From CALMKX01 sp036274895 (GTDB lineage: Bacteria; Acidobacteriota; Thermoanaerobaculia; Multivoradales; SZUA-115): DNA of 64,000 nt. Under the pieces are notes generated by a model that did no database searches, was not told the origin of the DNA, and was given only the letters and a program-made list of their open reading frames with translations. The stretch lies in contig DASUEU010000039.1 of the NCBI GenBank assembly GCA_036274895.1, forward strand, positions 62,001-126,000. Direction: 5' to 3'. Shown here piece after piece: positions 42,061 to 51,528 of the stretch. The translations under genes were made by a program, and so were the position numbers. Position 1 is the stretch's first letter, and every line of letters begins with the position of its first letter.

Positions 42061-43077
42061 ATGGAGCGCGTTCGCTTTGCCATCAACGGGCTCGGTCGTG
42101 TCGGGCGTGCCCTGGTGCGCATCGCCCGCAGGCGCCCGGATCTCGAGCTGGTGGCGATCAACGACCAGGCCGACCCCAGCGTGCTCGCTCGCCTGCTCGC
42201 CCACGACACCCTCCACGGTCGCTTCCCGGGCGAGGTGGCCGCCGAGCCGGAGGCCCTTCGGCTCGACGGCCGGCGGGTCCCGGTGTTCCAGGCTTCCCGG
42301 CCCGAAGAGATCCCCTGGGGGCAGGTTGAGCCCTGGGTGGTGGTCGAGTCGACGGGGCAATTCCGGAGTCGGGACCTGGCGGCGAGGCACCTTGGAGGGC
42401 CGGTGGCAAAAGTGGTGGTCTCGGCCACGGCCGAGGGGGTCGACGCCACCTTCTGCGTCGGCGTCAACCACACGACCTACGATCCCGGGCGCCACGTGGT
42501 GGTCAGCAACGCCTCCTGCACCGCCAACTGCCTGGCCCCGGTGGCCCGTGTGCTCGACGAGGGCTTCGGCATCGAGCACGCGCTGATGACGACGGTTCAC
42601 TGCTACACCAACAGCCAGCGCCTGATGGACTTCTCGCACCCCGATCCGCGGCGGGCCCGCGCCGCGGCGATGAACATCGTGCCCACCACCAGCGACGCCG
42701 TCGAAGCCATCGGCGAGGTGATGCCGGGCTTGGCAGGACGGGTGGGGGGGGTGGCCTACCGCGTGCCAGTGCCGGATGGCTCGCTGGTCGACCTGTCGGT
42801 GCGGCTCGGCCGCGAGGCTTGCCGAGCCGAGGTCGAAGGGGCCTTCCGCTCCGCCGCCAGCGGGGACCTCGCCGGCATCCTTGCCGTCACCGACGAGGAG
42901 CTGGTCTCTTCCGACTTCATCGGTGACCCCCACTCCGCGACGGTGGATCTCCCCCTCCTTTCGGAGGTCGACCACCGCCTCTTCCGTGTCGTAGCCTGGT
43001 ACGACAACGAATGGGGCTACGCCAACCGCCTCGCCGACCTTCTGGCCTGGATGGGCCGCCTGGGAGGACAAGGATGA
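42061..43077 (+). CDS. gap: Type I glyceraldehyde-3-phosphate dehydrogenase
   Basis: GAPDH oxidises glyceraldehyde 3-phosphate to 1,3-bisphosphoglycerate with NAD. The 338-residue protein has the Rossmann FAINGLGRVGRALVR and the catalytic Cys153 in SNASCTANCLAP, where the more common form is SCTTNC. His180 in TTVHCYTNSQ and the C-terminal WYDNEWGYANRL are also present. INDQAD near residue 34 suggests NAD preference. It opens the operon gap-pgk-tpiA-secG: the stop overlaps the pgk start (ATGA). The DPRRARAAAMNIVPTTS segment is the normal S-loop region. Confidence 0.93.
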   Translation: MERVRFAINGLGRVGRALVRIARRRPDLELVAINDQADPSVLARLLAHDTLHGRFPGEVAAEPEALRLDGRRVPVFQASRPEEIPWGQVEPWVVVESTGQFRSRDLAARHLGGPVAKVVVSATAEGVDATFCVGVNHTTYDPGRHVVVSNASCTANCLAPVARVLDEGFGIEHALMTTVHCYTNSQRLMDFSHPDPRRARAAAMNIVPTTSDAVEAIGEVMPGLAGRVGGVAYRVPVPDGSLVDLSVRLGREACRAEVEGAFRSAASGDLAGILAVTDEELVSSDFIGDPHSATVDLPLLSEVDHRLFRVVAWYDNEWGYANRLADLLAWMGRLGGQG

Positions 43078-44270
43078 CCCGCATGCTGACGCTGGAGGAC
43101 CTCGACCTCGCGCACCTCTCCGGGGTCCGGGTCCTGACGCGCGTGGACTTCAACGTGCCGATCCAGGACGGCAAGGTCCTGGACGACACCCGACTGACCG
43201 AGGTGCTCCCCACCCTGGCTGACCTCACCGCCGCCGGCGCGCGGGTGATCTTGGTGGCTCACCAGGGGCGGCCCAAGGGTCAGCCCAACCCCAAGTACAG
43301 CCTGCGCCCGGCTGCCCACCGGCTGGCCGAGCTGCTGGGCCGGCCGGTGCCCTTCGCCGAGGACACCATCGGCCCCAGCGCCGCCGCCACCGTGGCGGCC
43401 CTGGCTCCCGGGCAGCTCTGCCTGCTCGAGAACCTGCGCTTCGACCCGGGTGAAGAGGCCAATGATGACGCGTTTGCGGCAGCCCTGGCCGGGCTGGCCG
43501 AGGCCTACGTCGACGATGCCTTCGGCGCCGCTCACCGGGCTCACGCTTCGGTGGTCGGCGCCGCTCGCCTGCTGCCCCGCAAGGCCGCGGGCCGCTTGCT
43601 GGTCAGGGAGGTGGCAGCTCTGTCGCGCCTGCTGGGAGAACCCGACCGGCCCTTTGCCGCTCTCCTGGGTGGCGCCAAGATCGAGGGCAAGATCGACACC
43701 CTCGCCAACCTGCTGCCTCGCCTCGACCGCCTGATGGTCGGCGGCGGCATGGCCAATACCTTCCTCGCGGCCCAGGGCCTCGACCTCGCCCGCTCGCTGG
43801 TCGAAGCCGAGCGCCTCGACCTCGCCCGGAGCATCCTGGCCGAGGCGGCCCAGCGGGGCGTCGAAGTGCTGCTGCCGACAGACTTGGTGGTGACCGACGA
43901 CCTCGAGAACCCGAGCCGCATCGAGACCGTCGCCGCTTCGGCGGTACCAGCGGGCACGATGGCCGTCGACATCGGCCCGGCGACCCGCCAGGCCTTCGCC
44001 CGCTCGATCGCCGACGCCGGCACCCTGTTCTGGAACGGCCCCCTCGGGGTCTTCGAGAAGCCGGCCTTCGCCGGCGGCACCCGTGAGGTCGCCGCGGCCC
44101 TCGCCACCTGCCCGGGCTTCACCGTCCTCGGCGGCGGTGAAACGGTGGCGGCCGCCCACCAGGCCGGTGTGGCCGAGAAGGTCTCCCACGTCTCGACCGG
44201 CGGCGGCGCTTCCCTCGAGTTCCTCGCCGGCCGCGTCCTGCCGGGCGTCGCCGCCCTGGAGCGGCCATGA
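43074..44270 (+). CDS. pgk: Phosphoglycerate kinase
   Basis: PGK transfers phosphate from 1,3-bisphosphoglycerate to ADP. The 398-residue protein shows RVLTRVDFNVPIQDGK and VILVAHQGRPKGQPNPKYSL (3-PG side). ENLRFDPGEEANDDAF, the hinge ALLGGAKIEGKIDTL and the nucleotide-side FWNGPLGVFEKPAFAGGT and GGGETVAA are present too. The usual SHLGRP is AHQGRP here. Its ATG overlaps gap and its stop overlaps tpiA (ATGA at both joints), so it is translated as part of a coupled lower-glycolysis operon. Confidence 0.95.
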   Translation: MTRMLTLEDLDLAHLSGVRVLTRVDFNVPIQDGKVLDDTRLTEVLPTLADLTAAGARVILVAHQGRPKGQPNPKYSLRPAAHRLAELLGRPVPFAEDTIGPSAAATVAALAPGQLCLLENLRFDPGEEANDDAFAAALAGLAEAYVDDAFGAAHRAHASVVGAARLLPRKAAGRLLVREVAALSRLLGEPDRPFAALLGGAKIEGKIDTLANLLPRLDRLMVGGGMANTFLAAQGLDLARSLVEAERLDLARSILAEAAQRGVEVLLPTDLVVTDDLENPSRIETVAASAVPAGTMAVDIGPATRQAFARSIADAGTLFWNGPLGVFEKPAFAGGTREVAAALATCPGFTVLGGGETVAAAHQAGVAEKVSHVSTGGGASLEFLAGRVLPGVAALERP

Positions 44271-45031
44271 GCTGGGGCGAGCCACGCCTGCCGTTGGTGG
44301 CCGGCAACTGGAAGATGAACCTCTTGCGCCGGGAAGCGCGCAGCTACTGCACCGAGCTTCTCGCCGGGCATGACCCGCGCCGCGCCCAGGTGGTGCTCTT
44401 CCCGTCCTTCCCGTTGATCCCGGACGTTGCCGCGACTCTCGAAGACAGCGCCGTGGGCGTTGGCGGACAGGATCTCCACCCCGCCGCCAAGGGGGCCCAC
44501 ACCGGTGACGTGTCGGCGCCGCAGCTGATCGATGCCGGCTGCACCTGGGTGCTGGTGGGGCACAGCGAGCGTCGCCGCGATCACGGCGAGACCGACGAGG
44601 TGGTGGCCGCCAAGCTGGAGGCGGCCATGGAGCATGGCCTGACGCCGGTGCTCTGTGTGGGCGAGACCCGCGAGGAGCGCTTGGCCGGCCGGACCTTCGA
44701 GGTGCTCGACCGCCAGCTCAACAGCGCCCTGGGCGGCGACATGGGCGAGCTCGCCCTGGCCTACGAACCGGTCTGGGCGATCGGCACGGGCGAGACCGCC
44801 AGCCCGGAGCAAGCCCAGGAGGCCCATCTCTTCCTGCGCGGACTGCTGGCGGACCTCCTCGGCGAGGAGGCTGCGCGTGAGGTGCGCATCCTCTATGGCG
44901 GCTCGGTGACCCCCGACAACGCCGCCGAGCTGATCCGCCAACCCGACGTCGACGGCTTCCTCGTCGGGGGAGCGAGCCTTGACCCCAAGAAATTCCTGAC
45001 TATCATCCACCAGTCCGGCACCGGAGGCTAA
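44267..45031 (+). CDS. tpiA: Triosephosphate isomerase
   Basis: TpiA interconverts dihydroxyacetone phosphate and glyceraldehyde 3-phosphate. The 254-residue barrel has the active-site lysine in AGNWKMNLL, the histidine in LVGHSERRRDHGE, and the glutamate in AYEPVWAIGTGETASPEQA with the flexible loop following. The phosphate site LYGGSVTPDNAAEL and GASLDPKKFL near the C-terminus are complete. The start overlaps pgk by four bases and secG begins six bases after the stop. Confidence 0.96.
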   Translation: MSWGEPRLPLVAGNWKMNLLRREARSYCTELLAGHDPRRAQVVLFPSFPLIPDVAATLEDSAVGVGGQDLHPAAKGAHTGDVSAPQLIDAGCTWVLVGHSERRRDHGETDEVVAAKLEAAMEHGLTPVLCVGETREERLAGRTFEVLDRQLNSALGGDMGELALAYEPVWAIGTGETASPEQAQEAHLFLRGLLADLLGEEAAREVRILYGGSVTPDNAAELIRQPDVDGFLVGGASLDPKKFLTIIHQSGTGG

Positions 45032-45037
45032 CGAAGC

Positions 45038-45493
45038 ATGGCGATTCTCACAGCAATCCTTTACATCCTGCACGTGGTCGTGTCCTTCTTCCTGATCCTG
45101 GTGGTGCTCCTCCAGCAGGGCAAGGGCGCGGACCTTTCGGTCTTCGGTGGCGGCAGTACGCAGGCTGCCTTCGGCGCCCGCGGCGCCGCGACCCTCTTCC
45201 ACAAGCTGACCGTGGCGGGCTTCCTGCTCTTCACCCTGACCACGCTGTCGATCGCCATCGTCGAAGGGCGCAAGCACGGCTCGACGACCAGCGTGATGAA
45301 GGAAGACATGGCCAAGACCGAGGCGACCAAGCCCGCCGAGCCAGCGGCCACGGAGCCGGCCGCCAGCACCACCACGGCGCCGGTCGAGGGTGCCGCCGCT
45401 CCCGCCGAGGCGGTCCCGCCGGCGACGGAGAGTGCGCCCGCCGCGACCCCGGCAGAGACCGGTACCCCCGCGCCGCCTCCCACCGGAACCTGA
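45038..45493 (+). CDS. secG: Preprotein translocase subunit SecG
   Basis: SecG stimulates SecYEG-mediated protein export. The 151-residue product has two membrane helices (LYILHVVVSFFLILVVLLQ and LTVAGFLLFTLTTLSIAIV) separated by the typical cytoplasmic loop GKGADLSVFGGGSTQAAFGA. The C-terminal 75 residues are a Thr/Ala/Pro-rich low-complexity tail, longer than in most SecG proteins and common in this kind of high-GC genome. It ends the gap-pgk-tpiA-secG operon, a conserved gene order in many bacteria, and precedes tRNA-Leu. Confidence 0.9.
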   Translation: MAILTAILYILHVVVSFFLILVVLLQQGKGADLSVFGGGSTQAAFGARGAATLFHKLTVAGFLLFTLTTLSIAIVEGRKHGSTTSVMKEDMAKTEATKPAEPAATEPAASTTTAPVEGAAAPAEAVPPATESAPAATPAETGTPAPPPTGT

Positions 45494-45554
45494 CGCTGGA
45501 TCCCGCCGAGGTCGCTGGACAAGCGCCCTCGGCTTGTTGGAGAATGCCCGCTGC

Positions 45555-45639
<85 letters not shown>

Positions 45640-45682
45640 AACCTTCCTGAGCTTCCCTCCCTACCCGAGCAGGAAAAGAAAG

Positions 45683-47335
45683 TCAGATCGCTGGCGATGA
45701 GCCGGCCACGGCCACTGGCTGCTCGAGGGCTGGCAGGTTGGTATTGCGCTGGTGGAGGAAGTGCCAGCGTAGCTCGCCATCCATCCGCGAGGAGATCTCC
45801 GGGCCGATCGCGGCGTCGAGCCCGCGCAGCACCGAGGCCAGGCTTTCGCCCCGGGCGACTCGCTCGATTGCCCCCGCCGCCTCCGAACCCGCCTTGCTCA
45901 AGTAGGTCTGCCACCGGGCCTGGCGGATGGACAGGGCGCCGTTCATCGAGACGTTCGGCAGCTTCGCCACCCCCCGCCGCAGCAGCTCGATCTTCGCCTT
46001 GAGGCTCCCCTCGGCCTCCACCGGCTCCCGCTGCCACGGCGTGAACGGCTTGGGCACCAGGATGTTGCAGCCGAGCTGCACGTGACCGATCACCCCAGTC
46101 TGCCGGGCGCTCTCGAGCATGATCGAGCGCGCCTCGGCGGCGAGGTCGAGGATCGACTGCACGTCCGCGAGGCTCTCCCCCGGGATCCCGACCAGGAAGT
46201 AGAGCTTCAGCTGGGTGAAGCCGTGGCGGAAGATCAGTCGGATCTTCTCGAGCAGGGAGGCGTTGGTGATCGGCTTGTTGAGGTGGCGCCGCAGCGAGTC
46301 GTTGCCGGTCTCGGGTGCGAGGGTGATGGAGCGGTCTCCCGAGCGGTAGAGAGCCTCGAGGACGCCCTCGGTCACCGCCGGGATGCGGATCGACGACACC
46401 GAGCTGCGGAACCCCAGCCGCAGAGCCTCGAGCAGGATGTGCTCGACCTCCGGGTGGTCCCCCACGGCGGTGGCCACGAAACCCACCTGGTCGGTGACCG
46501 CGCGGGCTCGCTCCAGCGAAGCCAGGATGAACTCGGTCGGGTGCCAGCGGAAAGTGCCCATGCCGAAGGTGGCCCAGCAGTACTTGCACTTCTCCGGGCA
46601 GCCTCGAGACATCTCGATCAGGAACTTGTCGGCGAACTCCGTCCTGGGCGTGACGATGGCGGTCGTCGGCAGATAGCCGGGCTGCCGGAACTGCTCGGCC
46701 GTGAGCTCGAGCTTCTCGAGCCTGCCGAAGTCGGGATCGTCCTCCGGGTGGTGGTGGGCGGGCACGAAGAAGCCGGGCGTGGCGGCCAGGCGCTCCAGCA
46801 CGCTGGGCCGGTCCGGCTCTTCCTCGAGCGCCGCGAGCAGGGCCGGCAGGGTGTTTTCGGCGGCCCCGAGGGGGAAGACGTCGACGAAGGTGGCCATCGG
46901 CAGCGGGTTGATCGAGGCGCAGGAACCGCCCATCACCACCAACGGGTCCCAGGAGCCACGGTCTCGGCGATGGATCGGGATCCTCGCTCGCTCCAGCATC
47001 TGGAGCAGGTGGACATAGTCCTCTTCGAAGGAGACCGAGAAGGCGACGACGCCCAGGGCGTTCAAAGGCCGACCGGTCTCGAGCGAGAGCGGAGCCGCCG
47101 TGCCATCGAGGAAGAACCGCTCGCAGCGCCAGTCGGGCCGGTCGGTGGTCAACTCGTAGACCCGCTGGAAGCCGAGGCTCGACATCCCCACGTGGTAGGT
47201 GTTGGCGTAGGCCAGACCCAGGGAGAATCTTCCGCTTCGCGGGAAGGGCCGAACCGGTCGTTCACTGGCGAGGAAGGGCTCCCAGGAATGGCTGTCTCGC
47301 TGTGGCTGGTGGCGGCGACGCATGGAAACGGCCAT
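45683..47335 (-). CDS. B12-binding-type radical SAM protein
   Basis: The 550-residue protein combines an N-terminal cobalamin-binding-like region (VVAFSVSFEEDYVHLLQMLERARIP, VVMGGSCASINPLP) with a radical SAM core. The cluster motif is SRGCPEKCKYCWATFG (CX3CX2C, around residue 245). The core continues SITLAPETGNDSLRRHLNK, LKLYFLVGIPGE and VPKPFTPWQ, as in the uncharacterised TIGR03960-like and related families. It resembles the catalytic half of larger two-part proteins but here stands alone. Function unknown; tRNA or cofactor modification are possibilities. The ATG at 47335 is used; 47323 is an alternative. Confidence 0.75.
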   Translation of the reverse strand: MAVSMRRRHQPQRDSHSWEPFLASERPVRPFPRSGRFSLGLAYANTYHVGMSSLGFQRVYELTTDRPDWRCERFFLDGTAAPLSLETGRPLNALGVVAFSVSFEEDYVHLLQMLERARIPIHRRDRGSWDPLVVMGGSCASINPLPMATFVDVFPLGAAENTLPALLAALEEEPDRPSVLERLAATPGFFVPAHHHPEDDPDFGRLEKLELTAEQFRQPGYLPTTAIVTPRTEFADKFLIEMSRGCPEKCKYCWATFGMGTFRWHPTEFILASLERARAVTDQVGFVATAVGDHPEVEHILLEALRLGFRSSVSSIRIPAVTEGVLEALYRSGDRSITLAPETGNDSLRRHLNKPITNASLLEKIRLIFRHGFTQLKLYFLVGIPGESLADVQSILDLAAEARSIMLESARQTGVIGHVQLGCNILVPKPFTPWQREPVEAEGSLKAKIELLRRGVAKLPNVSMNGALSIRQARWQTYLSKAGSEAAGAIERVARGESLASVLRGLDAAIGPEISSRMDGELRWHFLHQRNTNLPALEQPVAVAGSSPAI

Positions 47336-47476
47336 TGTGCCACAGCTGACTCTCGGGCAGGCCGCCGGGGCAGGCGCCAAGATTCGCCCCTGGACTGACG
47401 AAAAATGTCGCGGCGGAGTTGCTTCTGGTCGTCTATCTATCTGCAAACAGGACACTTGATCTCATCAAGCGACTGG

Positions 47477-47578
47477 TCTGCGCTTTGCAGCGCAGAGGAC
47501 ACCGCCTCGAAGTGTCGGGCGTGGTACTATGCCGTACAGGCATATGAACTCAAGCAGGGGCTCAGCTCTGGCCCCTGC
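47477..47578 (+). promoter_or_regulatory. Two hairpins in the leader of the PKD protein gene
   Basis: Hairpin 1 is TCTGCGCT-TTGC-AGCGCAGA (47477-47496). Hairpin 2 is GCAGGGGC-9 bases-GCCCCTGC (47554-47578), followed by CGTTTGTTTCT, which resembles an intrinsic terminator just 26 bases upstream of the ATG at 47604. A TACTAT (47525-47530) lies between them as a possible -10. A terminator-like hairpin in the leader suggests attenuation. Confidence 0.4.
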
Positions 47579-47603
47579 CGTTTGTTTCTGGAGGCTCCTC
47601 CCC

Positions 47604-50402
47604 ATGCAGGTTCCTGCGGCTCGGGTACTCTCCGTCGGCATCGTGCTCGCTTCCCTTGCCGCTCGTCTCGAAGCCGGGACGTGCGACGAGGATCTCACCT
47701 GCCAGTTCCTCGACTGTCGCTCCCCCGCCTTCAGCGTGCCGATCCAGGTCTGGGGTGAGATCGAGCCGGCCGACGCCGCGCAGATCCCGCCTGAGCGCGA
47801 GAACAGCGACTGGAACGAGTTCACCGATGCCCACGATCACACCGAGCCCCACTGGCAGGCCCTCGACGTCGAGAACGGCTGGATCTTCGCGGCCATCAAC
47901 TACGGCCTGCAGATCTGGGACGCCCGCGCCAACCCGACGAGCCCGGTGCGCGTCGAGCTGCTGGGCCGTAGTGCCTTCCCGGTCTGGCCCACCGATCCTC
48001 ACCATTCAGACCCGGTCAAGGACATCGACGCCCCCCCCGGCAACGACAACATCGTCGCCGTCGCCCTCTCCGGGGATGCCGGTCTCGCCGTCTTCAACAC
48101 CACCGACAAGCCGAACACCGTCTACCGTTACGCCGACCGCAACAAGGACGCCCAGCAGGTCTACGCGGCCCGGATCGGCAGTACCGACTACAGCTTCACG
48201 GCCACCCGCACCAGCGGCCTTTTGGCCCACAACCTGACCAATGCCGCCAATCGCACCACCGCCTGCGCGGAGCAGACGCCCGGCCAGAACATCTGCGGTG
48301 TCTACACCGGGAGGGTCGGTAGCCGCACCTCGGTCTCCTACGTCGACGGGGTAGGAAGCTCGACCGGCACCAGCCACTGGATCGCCGCCTCCTCCGGCGG
48401 CAACGCCTTCGGCCTGGAGATCTGGAACGTCTCCAACCCCGGCAGCCCCTCTCTGGTCTTCTCGGCCCTCGGCACGGAGTTCGTCCACGGCGTCGCCCTC
48501 TGGCGTCGCGGCACGAGCAACTACTACCTGGGCACCCGCGTCCTTTCCGGCAGCGCCACCCAGGCCCGCATCTACGACCTCTCCTGCCTCGGCGCGGGTA
48601 ACTGTACCGGCCTCGGCTCACCCATCTGGACCGCCAACCTGCCCACCGGCGGCTCCGGGCTCTTCGTCACCGACTCGAGCTCCGGCAGCCGTGACTTCCT
48701 CTACTTCGGCAATGTCAACCGCTGCTCCCAGGGACTGCAGGACGAGTGGCTCTACGACGTGTCGAACCCTGCCGCGCCGCGGGACGTGACGCCGCCGCCC
48801 GCCCTGGTCAACGGCACCCAGACCGGCTACTGGGGCTGGTACTACCGGCGCAACCCCACCGGCTTCAACCGCGTCAACCCGCGCATGGGCAAGTTCTACG
48901 GCCAGTACTTCTACCGCGCTGCCTACAGCATCTTCGACATCCACCGGCTGACCACGGCGGCGCCGGTGGCGGCCTTCAGCTACAGCCCGAACACCGTCTA
49001 TCGCGGCCAGCCGGTCTCGTTCACCGACCTGTCGAGCGGGGCGCCGACCTCCTGGAGCTGGACCTTCCAGAGCGCGACACCGGGCAGCTCCACGCTCGAG
49101 AACCCGACCGGGGTCGCCTTCAACTCGGCCGGCAGCAGGCAGGTGACCCTCCAGGTCTCGAACACCAGTGGCTCGGACACCGAGGTGCAGAACATCAACG
49201 TCCTCGACCCGGCGGCCCAGGTGGGCTCGGTCACCGTGGCTCCCAACCCGGCCCTGGTCTGCCAGCCGGTGACCTTCACCGCCCAGGGTGTCACTGGGCT
49301 CGGGCCCATCACCCACTCCTGGCAGGTCCGGGACAGCCAGAACCAGGTGGTCGCCAGCGGCGGCAACGTCAACCCTTTCACCTGGAGCACGACCGCCGCC
49401 ACCGACGGCACCTACGCGGCGACCGTCACGGTCACCAACGCCTCGGGCAACGACTCGGCGACCAGCCCGGTGCTGACCTTGAGCCCGCTGCCCGCCCTCG
49501 CCTTCACCAGCCCGGGCAATGCCCCCGAGACGCTGAACGGCCCGCCCTTCGGCAGCGGCCAGGTGAACTTCCGGATCCAGAGCCAGGGTGCCACCGAGTG
49601 GCGCTGGAGCTTCGGCGACCAGAGCACTCCGACCTGGACCAGTGATCCGGTGGCCGGACCCCAGCCCAGCCACACCTACTCGGCGGAGGGCACCTACACG
49701 GTCTCGGTGGAGATCCGCAACTGCCAGCAGGCCGCTATCGCCTCGCAGCAGATCCAGGTCAGCATCCCCAACACCACGCCGCTGGTGCCGCAGTTCAACG
49801 CCACGGGGCTGTTCTGCTCGGGCGGCAGCTGCTTCGCGGACGCGGGCGTACCGATCGCCTTCAACGACGGCACCACCGGCGGACCCGACTTCTGGGACTA
49901 CGACTGGGATGGCAACGGCGGCTTCGAGGACGCGAACCACACCAGCCCGGTCACCAGCCACACCTATGCCTCCGCCGGCGTCTTCCTGCCTCGGCTCCAG
50001 GTCCGGCGTGGTGCGGCCACCACGGCTAGCTTCACCCACGTGCTGCCGCTCATCGTCGGCGGCGGCGCCGCTCCCTCGGTCACCGTCACCGGCCCGACCG
50101 CCGGCAACGTGGGCGACGAGCTGACCTTCGGGACGACCGCCGCGAACTGCGTGCCCTACCCGACGAGCTGGGTCTGGAACGTGGGCGAGAACGCCACGGT
50201 CTTGGGCGAGGCGACCGGCACCTCGATCACCGTGGTCTATCCCTCGGTCGGTGACCGCACCGTCCAGGCCACGGCGGCCGGCAGCGGCTGCGACGGCACG
50301 ACGGACTCGACGACGGTGACCATCGCGCCCGGAGCGAGCGCGATCTTCCTCGACGGTTTCGACACCGGCGATCTGTCGGCTTGGGGCACGGTGGTGCCCT
50401 GA
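47604..50402 (+). CDS. Large secreted multi-PKD protein with C-terminal tag
   Basis: The 932-residue protein follows GGAGG and has a signal peptide (VLSVGIVLASLAARLEAGT). Residues 30-430 are a beta-rich region with LVIVD-like phrases (GLQIWDARANPTSPVRVELLG in pieces, FGLEIWNVSNPGSPSLVFSA), probably a propeller. Several PKD/Ig-like modules follow (FSYSPNTVYRGQPVSFTDLS, WRWSFGDQ, DYDWDGNGGFED). The tail IFLDGFDTGDLSAWGTVVP is nearly identical to that of the 36.6-kb propeller. It should be exported and perhaps anchored or cleaved at the tag. Function is unknown. The upstream 25 codons of the open frame are not used because they include the hairpin region. Confidence 0.75.
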   Translation: MQVPAARVLSVGIVLASLAARLEAGTCDEDLTCQFLDCRSPAFSVPIQVWGEIEPADAAQIPPERENSDWNEFTDAHDHTEPHWQALDVENGWIFAAINYGLQIWDARANPTSPVRVELLGRSAFPVWPTDPHHSDPVKDIDAPPGNDNIVAVALSGDAGLAVFNTTDKPNTVYRYADRNKDAQQVYAARIGSTDYSFTATRTSGLLAHNLTNAANRTTACAEQTPGQNICGVYTGRVGSRTSVSYVDGVGSSTGTSHWIAASSGGNAFGLEIWNVSNPGSPSLVFSALGTEFVHGVALWRRGTSNYYLGTRVLSGSATQARIYDLSCLGAGNCTGLGSPIWTANLPTGGSGLFVTDSSSGSRDFLYFGNVNRCSQGLQDEWLYDVSNPAAPRDVTPPPALVNGTQTGYWGWYYRRNPTGFNRVNPRMGKFYGQYFYRAAYSIFDIHRLTTAAPVAAFSYSPNTVYRGQPVSFTDLSSGAPTSWSWTFQSATPGSSTLENPTGVAFNSAGSRQVTLQVSNTSGSDTEVQNINVLDPAAQVGSVTVAPNPALVCQPVTFTAQGVTGLGPITHSWQVRDSQNQVVASGGNVNPFTWSTTAATDGTYAATVTVTNASGNDSATSPVLTLSPLPALAFTSPGNAPETLNGPPFGSGQVNFRIQSQGATEWRWSFGDQSTPTWTSDPVAGPQPSHTYSAEGTYTVSVEIRNCQQAAIASQQIQVSIPNTTPLVPQFNATGLFCSGGSCFADAGVPIAFNDGTTGGPDFWDYDWDGNGGFEDANHTSPVTSHTYASAGVFLPRLQVRRGAATTASFTHVLPLIVGGGAAPSVTVTGPTAGNVGDELTFGTTAANCVPYPTSWVWNVGENATVLGEATGTSITVVYPSVGDRTVQATAAGSGCDGTTDSTTVTIAPGASAIFLDGFDTGDLSAWGTVVP

Positions 50403-50409
50403 GCCGTCC

Positions 50410-51528
50410 TCAGCCCGTGGCCAGACGCCACGCCAGGCGGGCGGCACCGGGCAGGCCGACGTGGGAGAGGGGCAGCGAACGACTGTGAACGCCGAGCAGG
50501 CGGGAGAACAGCTCCGGCTCGGCGGCCAGGGCGGCGATCGCCCGGCGGCGTAGCCGCGGTCGGCGCTCGAGAGCCAGCACCAGGCGAGTCAGTGCGTCGG
50601 GCAGACGGCCGATCCGCCGGTGGGCGCGCTCGTAGCGCGCGAGGTCCCCCGCGGCGATCGCTTCAGCGAGGGCTCGAGCCTGATGGAAGGCGAGGGACAT
50701 GCCCTCGCCGGTGATGGCGTCGACGTAGCCCGAGGCATCCCCCACCAGGGCCAGCCGGCCGCGAGTCACCCGCCTCACCTTCTGGAGCAGGGGCCCGGCG
50801 CCACGGTCCTTCGACACCGGCTCGGCACCGGCCAGCCGTTCGGCCAGCGCTGGAAAGCACGGCAGCATGCGATCGAAACGGGACGGCCCCCCTCGCCAGA
50901 GCAAGGCCACCCCCACCTCGTCCGGCGCCACGGGGGTCACATAGGCCTCCCCAGCGTCGTGCCAGTGGACCTCGACCAGATCCGTCCAGGGCTCGACCTG
51001 GAAATGCCGGCGCACCCCGAAACGGCGCTCTGCGGCGGGCTGGGCCGGGCCGCCGAGGCCGGCCCAGGAGCGCAGCCGCGAGCCGAGGCCGTCCGCGGCG
51101 ATGATCCAGCGGGCCGTGATCGCGCCGGCCGAGGTCTCGAGCCGGTCGCCTTCCAGAGCCTCCACCCGCGTGTGCCAGGCGAGCTCGACGCCCACCTCGA
51201 GAGCACGGTCGATCAATGCCTGGTGCAGGACCGGGCGGCGGATGCCGAGGCCGGTGCCGCGGGGGAAGGTGCCCTCCACCAAAACGGGGCCGTCGACGTA
51301 ACGGATGCCACGGAAGGGGAAGGCGCGCAGCCTCTCGACGGCGACCCCGAGCTGGCGGAGGACCTCGGCGCCGTCCGGCATCAGTCCCTCGCCGCAGGCC
51401 TTGTCGATGGGCGGCCGGAACCGCTCGAGCACCCGAACCCGGTCGAGCCCTGCGGTCTTGAGGGCGATGGCGCTGGCGAGGCCCGCCGGCCCGCCACCCA
51501 CCACCACGACGTCCACCCGCTCAGCCAC
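50410..51528 (-). CDS. FAD-dependent oxidoreductase (GGR/SrsC-like)
   Basis: The 372-residue flavoprotein has VVVVGGGPAGLASAIAL at the N-terminus, the substrate-face KACGEGLMPDGAEVLRQLGV and the second FAD motif LALVGDASGYVDAITGEGM. These define the geranylgeranyl-reductase/hydroxylase-like branch of the PHBH fold. Beside a type III PKS and an O-methyltransferase, the closest known parallel is SrsC of Streptomyces, which hydroxylates alkylresorcinols; a reductase role is the alternative. It overlaps the FAAL stop by eight bases and is the last gene of the minus-strand cluster, eight bases from the convergent PKD gene. Confidence 0.8.
   Translation of the reverse strand: MAERVDVVVVGGGPAGLASAIALKTAGLDRVRVLERFRPPIDKACGEGLMPDGAEVLRQLGVAVERLRAFPFRGIRYVDGPVLVEGTFPRGTGLGIRRPVLHQALIDRALEVGVELAWHTRVEALEGDRLETSAGAITARWIIAADGLGSRLRSWAGLGGPAQPAAERRFGVRRHFQVEPWTDLVEVHWHDAGEAYVTPVAPDEVGVALLWRGGPSRFDRMLPCFPALAERLAGAEPVSKDRGAGPLLQKVRRVTRGRLALVGDASGYVDAITGEGMSLAFHQARALAEAIAAGDLARYERAHRRIGRLPDALTRLVLALERRPRLRRRAIAALAAEPELFSRLLGVHSRSLPLSHVGLPGAARLAWRLATG

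Noticed and set aside
50410..51528. Call as archaeal-type geranylgeranyl reductase
   Set aside because: The fold is shared, but type III PKS neighbours favour an SrsC-like hydroxylase or a cluster-specific reductase; left as a general oxidoreductase.
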